Position numbers and translations under genes: made by a program
Shown: in pieces, positions 26,570 to 33,876 of the stretch
Numbering within the stretch: position 1 is the stretch's first letter
Layout of the letters: every line of letters starts with the position of its first letter
The notes under the pieces: generated by a model
What the model was told of the DNA's origin: nothing
What the model saw: only the letters and a program-made list of their open reading frames with translations
The model's database searches: none
Origin: an uncultured Clostridium sp.
GTDB lineage: Bacteria; Bacillota; Clostridia; TANB77; CAG-508
Assembly (NCBI GenBank): GCA_947571115.1
Contig: CANOWW010000019.1
Coordinates: 1 to 33,876 of the forward strand
Length of the DNA: 33,876 nt
Reading direction: 5' to 3'

Positions 26570-29500
26570 ATGGAAGAAAAAATACCAATAGCGAATGAAA
26601 TATCTACAAGTCAAAGACCTGCGATAGAAGTATTGCAAAAATTAGGGTATAAATATATTTCTTCAGAAGAAAATAAAAATTTAAGAAATCATATTCTAAC
26701 AGATGTAATATTTAAAGATGTATTAGCTAAAAAACTAAATGAAATAAATAGTTATGAGTATAAAGGAGAAAAGTATAAATTTTCGGCAAGTACCATAGGA
26801 CAGGCTATGAAAGACTTAAATGAAGATTTAGTAACTGGGCTTATTAGTACAAATGAAAAAATATATGATTTATTAACATTGGGGAAATCTTATCAGGAAA
26901 ATACGGTAGATGGAACCAAAAGGTCATTTGATATAAAATATATAGATTTTGAACATCCTGAAAATAACGACTTTTATGTTACAGAGGAATTCTCAGTGCT
27001 GAGAATGAATGGTAAAGATTACGCAAGACCAGACATTGTTTTATTTGTAAATGGTATACCATTAGCCGTAATAGAGTGTAAAGATACTTCAGTACCAATC
27101 ATTCAAGCGATTTCTCAAAATATAAGAAACCAGAAGCCAGATTATATTCCAGGGTTATTTAAGTTTATACAAATCGTTATGGCAGCTAATAAAAATGAAA
27201 CAAAATATGCAACATGTGGTACACCAGATAAATTTTGGTCAACCTGGAATGAAGAAGATGTGGAAAAACAAAATGAATTACTCAAAAAAATTGTAATTGG
27301 AAGACAAGTAACAAAGCAAGATAGAGATATTATTTCACTATTTGAAAAAGAAAGATTTTTAGAAATGATAAAAGACTTTATTATTTTTGAAGCGGGAAAA
27401 AAGAAGATAGCTAGATACCAACAATATTTTGCTGTAAAAGCTATGTTGGAAAGAATAAAACAAGACAAAAAAGGTGGAGTTGTTTGGCATACACAAGGTT
27501 CTGGTAAGTCTATAACAATGGTATATATAACTAAAAAATTGATGGAAGATAAAGAAATACGAAATCCACAAGTAGTGATTGCTACAGATAGAGTGGATTT
27601 GGACAAGCAAATTCATAAAACATTTAATAGAATCGGAGTGGAAGCGGCAAGAGCAACAACAGGAAACAATTTAACAGAGCTAATTAAAAATGAGAAAATA
27701 AGAGTGATAACAACTGTTGTAAATAAATTTGAAACAGTAGTAAAATCGGGAATATCAGTAGATGCACCCAATACATTTATATTGGTTGATGAGGGGCATA
27801 GAACTCAGTATGGGGAGATAAATAGAAGAATGCAGGAAGTATTCAAAGGTGCAATCTATATTTCATTTACAGGAACTCCTATTATGAAAAAAGATAAAAA
27901 TATCTTTGATAAATTTGGTGGATTAATACATAAATATTCTTTAGATGATGCCTTAAAGGATAAAGCTATTGTACCATTAATTTATGAAGGAAAAATGGTT
28001 GATCAAGAAGTTTCAAAAGAAGCTATTGATATGAGATTAGAGATGTTAACAAGAAACTTAACTTCTGAACAAAAAACGGAAGTTATGAAGAAATGGAGTA
28101 GATTTGAAAAACTTGCTTCATCTGAGCAAAGATTGGAATTGATTGCATGGGATATAGCAAGTAATTATAATCAGACATTAAAAGGGACAGGTTTCAATAG
28201 CATGCTGGCATGTAACAAAAAAGTAGAAGCAGTAAAATATTATAACATTTTTAAAGACGAATTTCCTGAATTAGAAGTTGCGGTTATCATATCATCTCCA
28301 GATATGAGAGAAGGAGAAGGAAGCATTGATGAAGATACAAATGATGTGGTAAAGAAGTTTTATATAAATGCTGTTTCAAATTATAAAAATGAAGAAGAGT
28401 ACGAAGAGACGATAAAGTCTAAATTTATAAATGGGGATATAGACATATTGATTGTTGTAGATAAATTGCTTACAGGATTTGATGCACCGAAAGCTTCAAC
28501 ATTATATTTGGATAAGCAAATAAAAGAACATAATTTATTACAGGCGATAGCAAGAATCAATAGACTTTATGATGGAAAAGATTATGGATATATAGTTGAT
28601 TATAGAGGTCTTTTGGGAGAATTAGATAAAGCATTAACGATGTATCAAGAAGCAGGATTAGAAGAATTTAATGAAGAAGATATTAGAGCATCTGTTTATT
28701 ACATTGATACAGAAATAAATAATATGTTTGAAGCATATGAAAAACTGAAAGCGTTATTTAAAAATATAAAAAATAAGAGTGACTTAGAAGAATATGAGAT
28801 ATTGCTAGAAAATGAAAAAATAAGAAAAGATTTTTATAATAAACTGTGCAAATTCGGAAGCATGTTAGGTGTCATTTTACCAAGCGACCAGGCTTATTAC
28901 AAAGTTGGAAAAGAGAAAATGACTGAATTAAGAAAAATGTTAGCTTTTTACCAAAAGTTAAGGGTAACAGTAAAATTAAGATATTCTGAAACGATAGACC
29001 ATAAAGAATATGAAACTAAGATGCAAAAATTGTTGGACAATTATGTAGTTGCAAAAGAAATGATGAGAATAACAGAACCAGTCGATATAACGGATATAGA
29101 AAATTTTGATAAAGAATTAGAGAAAATGGCTACAGATAGAGGAAAAGCAGATACGATTAGAACGAGATTAACAAGAACGATTAGTGAAAAATCTAAAGAA
29201 GACCCAGCGTATTATAAAAAGTTTTCTGCAAGGATTGAAGAAATCATAGAAGAATATCGAAACAGAAGAATTACAGATAGTGAATATCTAAAAAAAATGC
29301 AAGAGATTAAAGAAGATTTTAGAAAAGGAAATTCTGGAATTACTTATCCAACGAATGTAACAACAGAAAATTCAAGAGCTTTTTATGGCGTTATTTATGA
29401 TAAATTAATTCCGAGAATGAAAGAAAATGCTAACATAGAAGAAATAGGAGAAATTACTTTAACGATTCAAAGGGCGATCGAAGGCAAAATAAAAAGAGAT

Positions 29501-29653
29501 TGGCATTATAATACAGATATTCATAATGAGATTGCTCAAGCAATCGATAATATCATATTTATGTATGCAACAAGAAAAAATATTGATTTAGACTTTGAAG
29601 AATTAGATAACCTAATAGAAGAAATTATAAATATAGCACTAATGAAATACTAA
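26570..29653 (+). CDS. hsdR: Type I restriction endonuclease subunit
   Basis: The ATP-driven translocating nuclease of the Type I complex. 1027 residues: an N-terminal nuclease with PDIVLFVNGIPLAVIECKD (about 154-173, PD...ExK core intact), the helicase Walker A in HTQGSGKSITMV (about 306-317), motif II VDEGHR (about 405, DEGH box), SFTGTP (about 431, motif III) and the second RecA domain with DKLLTGFDAP and QAIARINRLYDGK. The C-terminal helical part mediates assembly. The ATG at 26570 is preceded by GTGGGGGAAAA, a weaker binding site than those of its neighbours. All nuclease and helicase motifs are present, so it should be active. Confidence 0.95.
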   Translation: MEEKIPIANEISTSQRPAIEVLQKLGYKYISSEENKNLRNHILTDVIFKDVLAKKLNEINSYEYKGEKYKFSASTIGQAMKDLNEDLVTGLISTNEKIYDLLTLGKSYQENTVDGTKRSFDIKYIDFEHPENNDFYVTEEFSVLRMNGKDYARPDIVLFVNGIPLAVIECKDTSVPIIQAISQNIRNQKPDYIPGLFKFIQIVMAANKNETKYATCGTPDKFWSTWNEEDVEKQNELLKKIVIGRQVTKQDRDIISLFEKERFLEMIKDFIIFEAGKKKIARYQQYFAVKAMLERIKQDKKGGVVWHTQGSGKSITMVYITKKLMEDKEIRNPQVVIATDRVDLDKQIHKTFNRIGVEAARATTGNNLTELIKNEKIRVITTVVNKFETVVKSGISVDAPNTFILVDEGHRTQYGEINRRMQEVFKGAIYISFTGTPIMKKDKNIFDKFGGLIHKYSLDDALKDKAIVPLIYEGKMVDQEVSKEAIDMRLEMLTRNLTSEQKTEVMKKWSRFEKLASSEQRLELIAWDIASNYNQTLKGTGFNSMLACNKKVEAVKYYNIFKDEFPELEVAVIISSPDMREGEGSIDEDTNDVVKKFYINAVSNYKNEEEYEETIKSKFINGDIDILIVVDKLLTGFDAPKASTLYLDKQIKEHNLLQAIARINRLYDGKDYGYIVDYRGLLGELDKALTMYQEAGLEEFNEEDIRASVYYIDTEINNMFEAYEKLKALFKNIKNKSDLEEYEILLENEKIRKDFYNKLCKFGSMLGVILPSDQAYYKVGKEKMTELRKMLAFYQKLRVTVKLRYSETIDHKEYETKMQKLLDNYVVAKEMMRITEPVDITDIENFDKELEKMATDRGKADTIRTRLTRTISEKSKEDPAYYKKFSARIEEIIEEYRNRRITDSEYLKKMQEIKEDFRKGNSGITYPTNVTTENSRAFYGVIYDKLIPRMKENANIEEIGEITLTIQRAIEGKIKRDWHYNTDIHNEIAQAIDNIIFMYATRKNIDLDFEELDNLIEEIINIALMKY

Positions 29654-29672
29654 TTACTAGGAAGGATAAAAC

Positions 29673-30401
29673 ATGGAAAAGGATTTTATTGAATCGAATG
29701 GGAAAAAGATATACTTTTATGTTGAGAGAAAAAATGTGAAAAATATTAATTTAAAAGTTAATATAGATAAAAAAGTAACTTTATCCATACCCATGAAAAT
29801 GTCATTAGATAAAGCAAGGGACTTTGTCGAACAAAGAGTAAGTTGGATAAAAAAACAACAAGACTTTTATGACACATTTGCAGAACAAAAAGAAAATATA
29901 ACTTTTGAAGATGGAGAAACGGTTTATTTATTAGGAAAGCAATATAAAATGAAAATCATTTCGGATACTCATAACAATGTTATTATCAATCATAAATATA
30001 TTGAAATTCATATAAAAGAAAAATATATAGTCAACAAAAACTATATTAAAAATGTTTATGAGAAATGGTTAAAACAATATGCCTTGAATGTTCTAGAAAA
30101 TTTAGTGATAAAATATCAAAATACATTAAAAAAATATGATATAAAAATTCCTAAAATAGAAATAAGACAGATGAAAACAAGATGGGGGAGCTGTATACCA
30201 ACATGCAATAAAGTGATATTTAATTTAAATTTAATAAAAACGCCAATGTGCTGTATAGAATATGTTGTTTTGCATGAATTATGTCATTTTAAATATGAAA
30301 ATCATAGTAAAAATTTTTACAATTTTATTACAGTATTTATGCCAGATTGGAAAGAACGTAAGAAGATATTAGATGAGGAATTTATGGGAGTAACATTGTA
30401 A
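29673..30401 (+). CDS. YgjP-like (DUF45) zinc metallopeptidase of the R-M operon
   Basis: 242 residues. The N-terminus is a beta-rich region (about 10-110), followed by RQMKTRWGSCIP and the metal-binding HELCH at 201-205 with a further histidine at 211 (FKYENHSKNF), the HExxH...NH pattern of the YgjP/DUF45 family. Proteins of this family are frequent companions of Type I restriction operons. Their substrate is unknown, and a role in turnover or control of the restriction enzyme is conjecture. The gene starts 19 nt after hsdR with TAGGAAGG and ends the operon; no clear terminator follows. It shares the ATA-rich codon use of the operon. Confidence 0.85.
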   Translation: MEKDFIESNGKKIYFYVERKNVKNINLKVNIDKKVTLSIPMKMSLDKARDFVEQRVSWIKKQQDFYDTFAEQKENITFEDGETVYLLGKQYKMKIISDTHNNVIINHKYIEIHIKEKYIVNKNYIKNVYEKWLKQYALNVLENLVIKYQNTLKKYDIKIPKIEIRQMKTRWGSCIPTCNKVIFNLNLIKTPMCCIEYVVLHELCHFKYENHSKNFYNFITVFMPDWKERKKILDEEFMGVTL

Positions 30402-30459
30402 CTAAGCTGTACTTCTTTTCATATGATATTAGTAAGAATATGATAGGAAAGGAGACAGT

Positions 30460-30726
30460 ATGGCAAAGATATTAGTGTATAATAACAACGCAAACCGAAT
30501 GGAAACGTATTATAGAGGCTTGTCAGAAGCAATGCCATATGTGACGAATAGAACTTTAACAGTACGAGAATTTCGTTCAAACAGTAATACCAATATATTA
30601 TGGACAACGCGCAATACGATGAATTCATGGAACAATTTTAGGAGATTGTATGGACGTTCGATCTATGTAGGGTTTGCTTTTAAAAGATGCTGGGAAGGCG
30701 GACACGCTAACCAATCACATGACTGA
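30460..30726 (+). pseudogene. N-terminal remnant of a cell-wall (peptidase M15-like) protein
   Basis: An 88-residue frame with a good binding site (AAAGGAGACAGT) reads MAKILVYNNNANRMETYYRGL...LTVREFRS...YGRSIYVGFAFKRCWEGGHANQS and then stops. I recall this opening from clostridial peptidoglycan-binding or M15-type proteins, where GGH.NQS continues into a QHYAG..FDVGQ catalytic part. Here that part is missing: TGA comes after SHD, and the sequence behind it (QHTVDTFQKF... to TAA at about 30808) does not restore it. So this is probably the stub of a longer gene that lost its catalytic end. The family call is from memory. Confidence 0.5.
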
Positions 30727-30814
30727 CAACATACAGTTGATACATTTCAAAAATTTATTAGAAGATGGGTAATGTTTATGTTTTTAGAACCAAAAATAAT
30801 TTTTGCTTAAAATA

Positions 30815-30843
30815 TTGTATAAATCGGATTTTTATGTTAAAAT
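30815..30843 (+). promoter_or_regulatory. Probable promoter of the second MNT/HEPN pair
   Basis: TTGTAT (30815-30820), 17-bp spacer and TAAAAT (30838-30843), 47 bp before the MNT start (30891), which has a good GGAGGTG site. Confidence 0.55.
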
Positions 30844-30890
30844 AATATAAATAGTGTAGTGAGAACAGATACTGAATGGAGGTGTAAAAA

Positions 30891-31254
30891 ATGAATATAC
30901 CAGAAAATATAGAAAAGATTTTAGATGAGTTCGTAAAAGGAACAACAGAAATTTTAGGTGAACATCTAAAAAAGATAATTTTATATGGTTCGTATGCGAG
31001 ACGGAGATTATAATGAGCATTCGGATATAGATATTATGATTTTAACTGACTTAAAGGATAAAGAACTAAGTGAATGCGAATCTAAAATTTGGGATTTTGC
31101 TTATGACATAGAATGGAATAATGATTTTTCAATTGACTTATCCCCCAAAATAAGGAATATAGAAACATTTAATTATTGGTTGCAAGCAATGCCATTTTAT
31201 ATGAATGTACAGAAGGAAGGAGTGGTATTAAGTGAGCCCCAAAGTGTCAAATGA
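30891..31254 (+). pseudogene. MNT-type nucleotidyltransferase (copy 2), frameshifted in the active site
   Basis: ATG at 30891 (after GGAGGTG) reads MNIPENIEKILDEF...KKIILYGSYAR and then RRL and a stop at 31011-31013, a 40-residue product. In the other frame, from 31003, the protein continues GDYNEHSDIDIMIL...FYMNVQKEGVVLSEPQSVK to 31254. One extra C at 31002 accounts for the break; without it the GSx10DxD motif GSYARGDYNEHSDID would be whole. The lesion is therefore exactly between the two halves of the catalytic motif. It is a paralogue of 2562-2930. The downstream HEPN gene is intact and overlaps the end by 23 nt. Either real inactivation or a base-call error. Confidence 0.85.
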
Positions 31255-31630
31255 ATTAGCTAAGCATAGACTAGAACAAGCGAAAGAAAATTTTGAAGAA
31301 GCGGAAATATTATATAAAGCAAATAAGTTTAAAGGTGCTAATAATCGAGCCTATTATTGTATTTTTCATAGTATAAAAGCAGTTTTAGCATTAGAGCCGA
31401 TAGATTTTAAAAGACATAAAGATGTAATTGGATATTTTAATAAAAATTACGTTAATACAGAGATTTTTCCAAAAAATGTTGGAAAAAGAATTGTAAAAGC
31501 TAGTAAAGTAAGAGAAGATAGCGATTATGATGATGAATATAGTGTTGATTCAGAGAAAACTATGATACAGATTGAAACAGCAAAAGAGTTAATTGAATTA
31601 GTTGAAAAATACTTAAATGATAAAAAGTAA
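31232..31630 (+). CDS. HEPN-domain protein, probable toxin of the MNT/HEPN pair (copy 2)
   Basis: 132 residues from a GTG start (after GGAAGGAGTGG) to a normal C-terminus. Helical HEPN fold with NNRAYYCIFHSIKAV (about 37-51), an Arg and His six residues apart as in HEPN ribonuclease motifs, then EPIDFKRHKDVIGYF and the conserved VREDSDYDDEYSV segment lost in copy 1. HEPN proteins paired with MNT nucleotidyltransferases act as tRNA- or mRNA-cleaving toxins in characterised systems. Whether this one is toxic is untested. Its adjacent antitoxin-type gene is broken by a frameshift, so control may rest on the intact MNT of copy 1, 28 kb away. A strong terminator follows. Confidence 0.82.
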   Translation: MSPKVSNELAKHRLEQAKENFEEAEILYKANKFKGANNRAYYCIFHSIKAVLALEPIDFKRHKDVIGYFNKNYVNTEIFPKNVGKRIVKASKVREDSDYDDEYSVDSEKTMIQIETAKELIELVEKYLNDKK

Positions 31631-31654
31631 GAGTTTTAAAGAAATTACATGAAA

Positions 31655-31691
31655 AAGTTATTTAAACAATAAAGTTTAGATAGCTTTTTTT
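31655..31691 (+). terminator. Rho-independent terminator after the HEPN gene
   Basis: A 13-bp stem with two G-U pairs (31655-31667 with 31674-31686, loop AATAAA) leads into a T-run ending at 31691. Confidence 0.8.
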
Positions 31692-31725
31692 GTTTTGCAA
31701 AAATTTTTGAAAGGAATAAGATATT

Positions 31726-32421
31726 ATGAATGATAGCAAAAGATATTATTGGATAAAATTGAAAACAGATTTTTTTGATCAAAGTGAGATTGATTTTTTG
31801 TTGGCACAGCCAAATGGGTGTGAATATGTGGTCTTGTATCAGATGTTGTGTTTGCAAACAGTTAATCAAAAAGGGAAATTAGGTTATAATTTTGGTGAAA
31901 TAATTGTTCCTTATGATATTGCAAAAATTGTAAGAGATACTAAATATTTTGATGAAGATATAGTTAGGGGTGGTTTGGAATTATTTAAAAAGTTGCATCT
32001 GATCTATTTAGAAGAAGATGCTTGTTTGAAAATTACTGATATAGAAAATATTGTGGGAAGTGAAAAATGTGAGACGAAAAGAAAAAGGGAGCAGACAGAA
32101 AAAAATAATTTGTTAGGACAAAAAGAAGAAAATGAGGAGACAGAAGATGGGACAGTTTTGGGACATTGTCCCACAGAGATAGATATAGAGAAAGATATAG
32201 ATATAGAGTTAGATAAAGAGAAAAGAGAAGAAGAAGATGATGATGATGAAAATGAAAAAATTGAAATTTTCAAAAATGAAATTGATGAGAAAAAAGCAAT
32301 AAAAGAAAATGCTAGAAATGTTTTAAGTTTTTGCAATGAGAAAATTGAAAATGAATGTTTGGAATATTTAAATGGTTTGTCACCAGGTGTAATAATTTAT
32401 ACTTTAGAAAAGGCAGGATAA
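31726..32421 (+). pseudogene. Phage replisome organizer protein, truncated at the inverted repeat
   Basis: 231 residues. Residues 1-115 match the phage replisome-organizer N-terminal domain, a winged-helix initiator used by many Firmicute phages and integrative elements: SKRYYWIKLKTDFFDQSEIDFLL, then VVLYQMLCLQT, GKLGYN and FDEDIVRGGLELFKKLHLIYL. A charged linker follows (the GTVLGHCPTEIDIEKDIDIE stretch is typical), then the beginning of a DnaD-like domain: ECLEYLNGLSPGVIIYTLEKAG, stop. The DnaD part is normally 60-80 residues longer. The last four codons and the stop lie inside the left 61-bp repeat (from 32408), so the truncation coincides with that element. No continuation is found beyond the right repeat. 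Binding site AAAGGAA. Confidence 0.75.
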
Positions 32422-32468
32422 GCACGAACTTCGTTTGCACTGAAACCCACAAATAGCAAGCTGTTTGG
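32408..32468 (+). repeat. Left 61-bp inverted repeat
   Basis: Starts AAAAGGCAGGATAAGCAC and ends with an 8-bp hairpin, CAAATAGC-AA-GCTGTTTG (32450-32467), with one T-G pair. It contains the stop codon of the replisome-organizer remnant (32419-32421). Confidence 0.85.
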
Positions 32469-32489
32469 AGTGAGTTAAATAAGAAAATT

Positions 32490-32509
32490 ATAACTCATTG
32501 ATGAGTTAT
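32490..32509. promoter_or_regulatory. Palindrome upstream of the ParB-like gene
   Basis: ATAACTCAT-TG-ATGAGTTAT is a perfect 9-bp inverted repeat 100 bp before the start codon. TGAGTTA also occurs at 32471-32477 and, as ATTGAGTTAT, at 33705-33714 beside the right repeat. It could be an operator or a binding site for the ParB-like protein. Confidence 0.45.
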
Positions 32510-32560
32510 TAAAATTTGGCTTAATAAAGTAATAATGAGAATAGCAGAATTTTATTTGCT

Positions 32561-32589
32561 TTGAATTTTTGATAGAAAGCAGTTAGAAT
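32561..32589 (+). promoter_or_regulatory. Possible promoter of the ParB-like gene
   Basis: TTGAAT (32561-32566), 17-bp spacer, TAGAAT (32584-32589). The transcript start would fall almost on the ribosome binding site AAAGGAGG, giving a very short leader, so this is tentative. Confidence 0.4.
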
Positions 32590-32610
32590 ATTAGTAAAGG
32601 AGGTAGTTTT

Positions 32611-33678
32611 ATGGATATTTACAAGGAAAATCCTCATATAAGTAGGATTATTAGAGAGGCAAAGTTGGATGAAGTATTGGAAATTGTAAAACAATGGAAA
32701 AGAGAAGGAAAAACAAAAGAAGAAGTATTGGAAATAATGGATAGGCAGGTTTTAATAGATAGCGATATAGATGAGATTTATGCAGAAGATCAAACTACAG
32801 AAGAACCTACGAAAGAAAAAGAAAATCAAGAGTATATAATTTTCTTGAAAGACGAGGAATTAATTGACTATGAGAATCAGCCATTTAGAACAGATAATGA
32901 AGAAGATAATAAAGAACTAGAGGATTCTATTATGCTGAACGGAATTATTGAGCCTATTATTGTACGACCATATCAAGGGAAATATCAGATATTGTCAGGA
33001 CATAGAAGAAGGAAATGTGGAAAAAGAGTAGGATTAGTGGAATTCCCTTGTTATGTTAGAGAAAAAACAGATGATGAGGCAAAACTTTATTTAGTAGATA
33101 CGAATCTCATTTCAAGAGAGAAAATCAAACCAACAGAAAGAGCAAAGGCATATTTATTAAAAAAAGAAGCATTAAAAAATGAAAAGTTAAAAGCAAAAGT
33201 TGGTAATGATATTTTAAATGATTTGAATATTGATTCTGATTTTAATGTAAGAGAGGCTTTAGCAAAAGAAAGTGTGGCATCAACTGGAAGCATACAAAAA
33301 TATTTAAGGCTAAATTATTTAATTAAAGAACTACAGGATGCAGTGGATAATAATAAAATATCTTTGAGAATTGCAGAGCCATTATCATTTTTAAGAAAAA
33401 ATGAACAAGAAATAGTATGGAAGTTAATAAAAGATAATAAAAAAATAAGCGAAACACAGGCAAAGCAATTAAAAATGAAATCTTCAAATGATTTTTTAAA
33501 CAATGGTAAGATTAATGAAATATTAGAAAAAAAGAAAGGTGAAAATATACTTATAATTAAGTTTTTTGAAGATGAAATTGAAAAATATTTTAAAGGAGTT
33601 ACGGATAACAAGAAAAATAAAGATTTTTTGGTAGAGTTATTAGAGCAAAATTGCAAAAAGTCATCAGATGAACTTTAA
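32611..33678 (+). CDS. ParB/Spo0J-like N-terminal domain DNA-binding protein
   Basis: 355 residues. After a short helical start (1-50) and an acidic linker comes the ParB N-terminal domain (about 75-165): LEDSIMLNGIIEPIIVRPY, the nucleotide-binding GHRRRKCGKR at 130-138 (family GxRRxxA), then DDEAKLYLVDTNLISREKIKPTERAKAY. A helix-turn-helix region follows (about 212-240, REALAKESVASTGSIQKYLRLNYLI), then a helical C-terminus. Chromosomal and plasmid ParB proteins bind parS-type sites and hydrolyse CTP to load clamps; similar domains also serve in plasmid or element copy control. No ParA is next to it. It starts at 32611 with AAAGGAGGTAG. It is the only gene between the inverted repeats. Confidence 0.85.
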   Translation: MDIYKENPHISRIIREAKLDEVLEIVKQWKREGKTKEEVLEIMDRQVLIDSDIDEIYAEDQTTEEPTKEKENQEYIIFLKDEELIDYENQPFRTDNEEDNKELEDSIMLNGIIEPIIVRPYQGKYQILSGHRRRKCGKRVGLVEFPCYVREKTDDEAKLYLVDTNLISREKIKPTERAKAYLLKKEALKNEKLKAKVGNDILNDLNIDSDFNVREALAKESVASTGSIQKYLRLNYLIKELQDAVDNNKISLRIAEPLSFLRKNEQEIVWKLIKDNKKISETQAKQLKMKSSNDFLNNGKINEILEKKKGENILIIKFFEDEIEKYFKGVTDNKKNKDFLVELLEQNCKKSSDEL

Positions 33679-33715
33679 CTAAAAAATAAGTTACTATTTT
33701 TAGGATTGAGTTATA

Positions 33716-33776
33716 CCAAACAGCTTGCTGTTTGTGTGTTTCAGCACAAACGTGGGTTGTGCTTATCCTGCCTTTT
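33716..33776 (-). repeat. Right 61-bp inverted repeat
   Basis: Reverse complement of the left repeat with 8 mismatches. It carries a perfect 8-bp hairpin CAAACAGC-TT-GCTGTTTG (33717-33734) and a second, AGCACAA with TTGTGCT (33743-33749 and 33757-33763). The T-G pair in the left-arm hairpin becomes C-G here, so pairing is preserved. Confidence 0.85.
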
Positions 33777-33786
33777 TAAGATTAAA

Positions 33787-33815
33787 TTTACTATTTAGAA
33801 AAAGTATGTTATAAT
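33787..33815 (+). promoter_or_regulatory. Promoter of the gene entering at the right edge
   Basis: TTTACT (33787-33792), 17-bp spacer and TATAAT (33810-33815), just outside the right repeat and 46 bp before the start at 33862. Confidence 0.65.
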
Positions 33816-33861
33816 CATAGCGAAAAATAGTAATTTTTTGTTTAGATTGGAGAAAGAAAAT

Positions 33862-33876
33862 ATGAAAGAATCAAAA
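33862..33876 (+). CDS. Start of a gene cut by the right window edge
   Basis: ATG at 33862 with TTGGAGAAAG upstream and a promoter at 33787-33815. Only MKESK is visible, so nothing can be said about the product. Confidence 0.5.

Larger units (their letters stand above)
32408..33776. mobile_element. 1369-bp element with 61-bp inverted ends and a ParB-like gene
   Basis: The ends (32408-32468 and 33716-33776) are inverted copies, identical at 53 of 61 positions by hand alignment without gaps, with the outer 18 bases (AAAAGGCAGGATAAGCAC) perfect. Between them is one gene, the ParB-like protein, with its own ribosome binding site and a palindromic upstream region. No transposase, integrase or resolvase is encoded. 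The left end truncates the replisome-organizer gene. No clear target duplication was seen (CTTTAG on the left against TAAGAT on the right). I read it as a possible non-autonomous element or cargo unit. Alternatively, two copies of a dispersed repeat happen to flank the gene. Confidence 0.6.

Noticed and set aside
27142..27606. 154-codon open frame on the minus strand inside hsdR
   Set aside because: It is antisense to well-conserved helicase and nuclease motifs, lacks a ribosome binding site and resembles no family.
32004..32336. Serine-rich 110-codon minus-strand frame
   Set aside because: It is the complement of the Glu/Asp/Lys-rich linker of the replisome organizer, a composition artefact.
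32408..33776. IS200/IS605-type element
   Set aside because: Hairpin ends are suggestive, but there is no TnpA or TnpB, and long inverted copies of the same arm at both ends are not the rule in that family.

Overview
This window looks like chromosome from a low-GC Gram-positive bacterium (Bacillota, class Clostridia), probably one of the uncultured gut-type lineages. The signs are AT-rich DNA, strong AGGAGG-type ribosome binding sites, frequent TTG starts (secD, rpoB and rpoC), textbook sigma-A promoters with 17-bp spacers, and core genes of Firmicutes type (tmcAL, coaE, queA-tgt-secDF, a sortase, a TIGR04086 membrane protein). I cannot name the species. No rRNA, tRNA or CRISPR array was seen.

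Layout. 1-567 is the frameshifted end of a large secreted or pilin-like protein, followed by three GTAGGGG hairpin units. tmcAL (minus strand) and rnhA diverge. 2562-4268 is an accessory patch with an MNT nucleotidyltransferase, a broken HEPN partner, a DMT-type permease and a 15-codon ORF. 4313-12859 is largely a co-directional core block: B3/B4 tRNA-binding-domain protein, coaE, queA, tgt, a WG-repeat membrane protein, a TIGR04086 protein, an HD phosphohydrolase, and divergent secD and secF. It ends at a strong terminator. rpoB and rpoC follow (13146-20714) with a promoter of their own, a structured leader of about 190 nt and a long stem-loop between the two genes. Then come a BIG2-type membrane protein, a coiled-coil protein and a sortase.

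23177-30401 is a Type I restriction-modification operon with its own consensus promoter: a half-length HsdS, HsdM, a full two-TRD HsdS, HsdR, and a YgjP-like metallopeptidase. It uses many more ATA isoleucine codons than the rpoBC region, which suggests acquired DNA. 30460-33876 is a decayed mobile or phage-derived island. It holds a truncated cell-wall-protein remnant, a second MNT/HEPN pair (here the MNT is frameshifted and the HEPN intact), and a phage replisome-organizer gene cut short exactly at a 61-bp repeat. That repeat and its inverted partner (53 of 61 positions identical) enclose a ParB-like gene and no transposase.

The points most worth following are the ParB-like gene inside hairpin-bearing inverted repeats (32408-33776), the reciprocal damage in the two MNT/HEPN copies about 28 kb apart, and the structured RNAs before rpoB and between rpoB and rpoC. 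Several lesions are single-base indels, so assembly error has to be excluded first.
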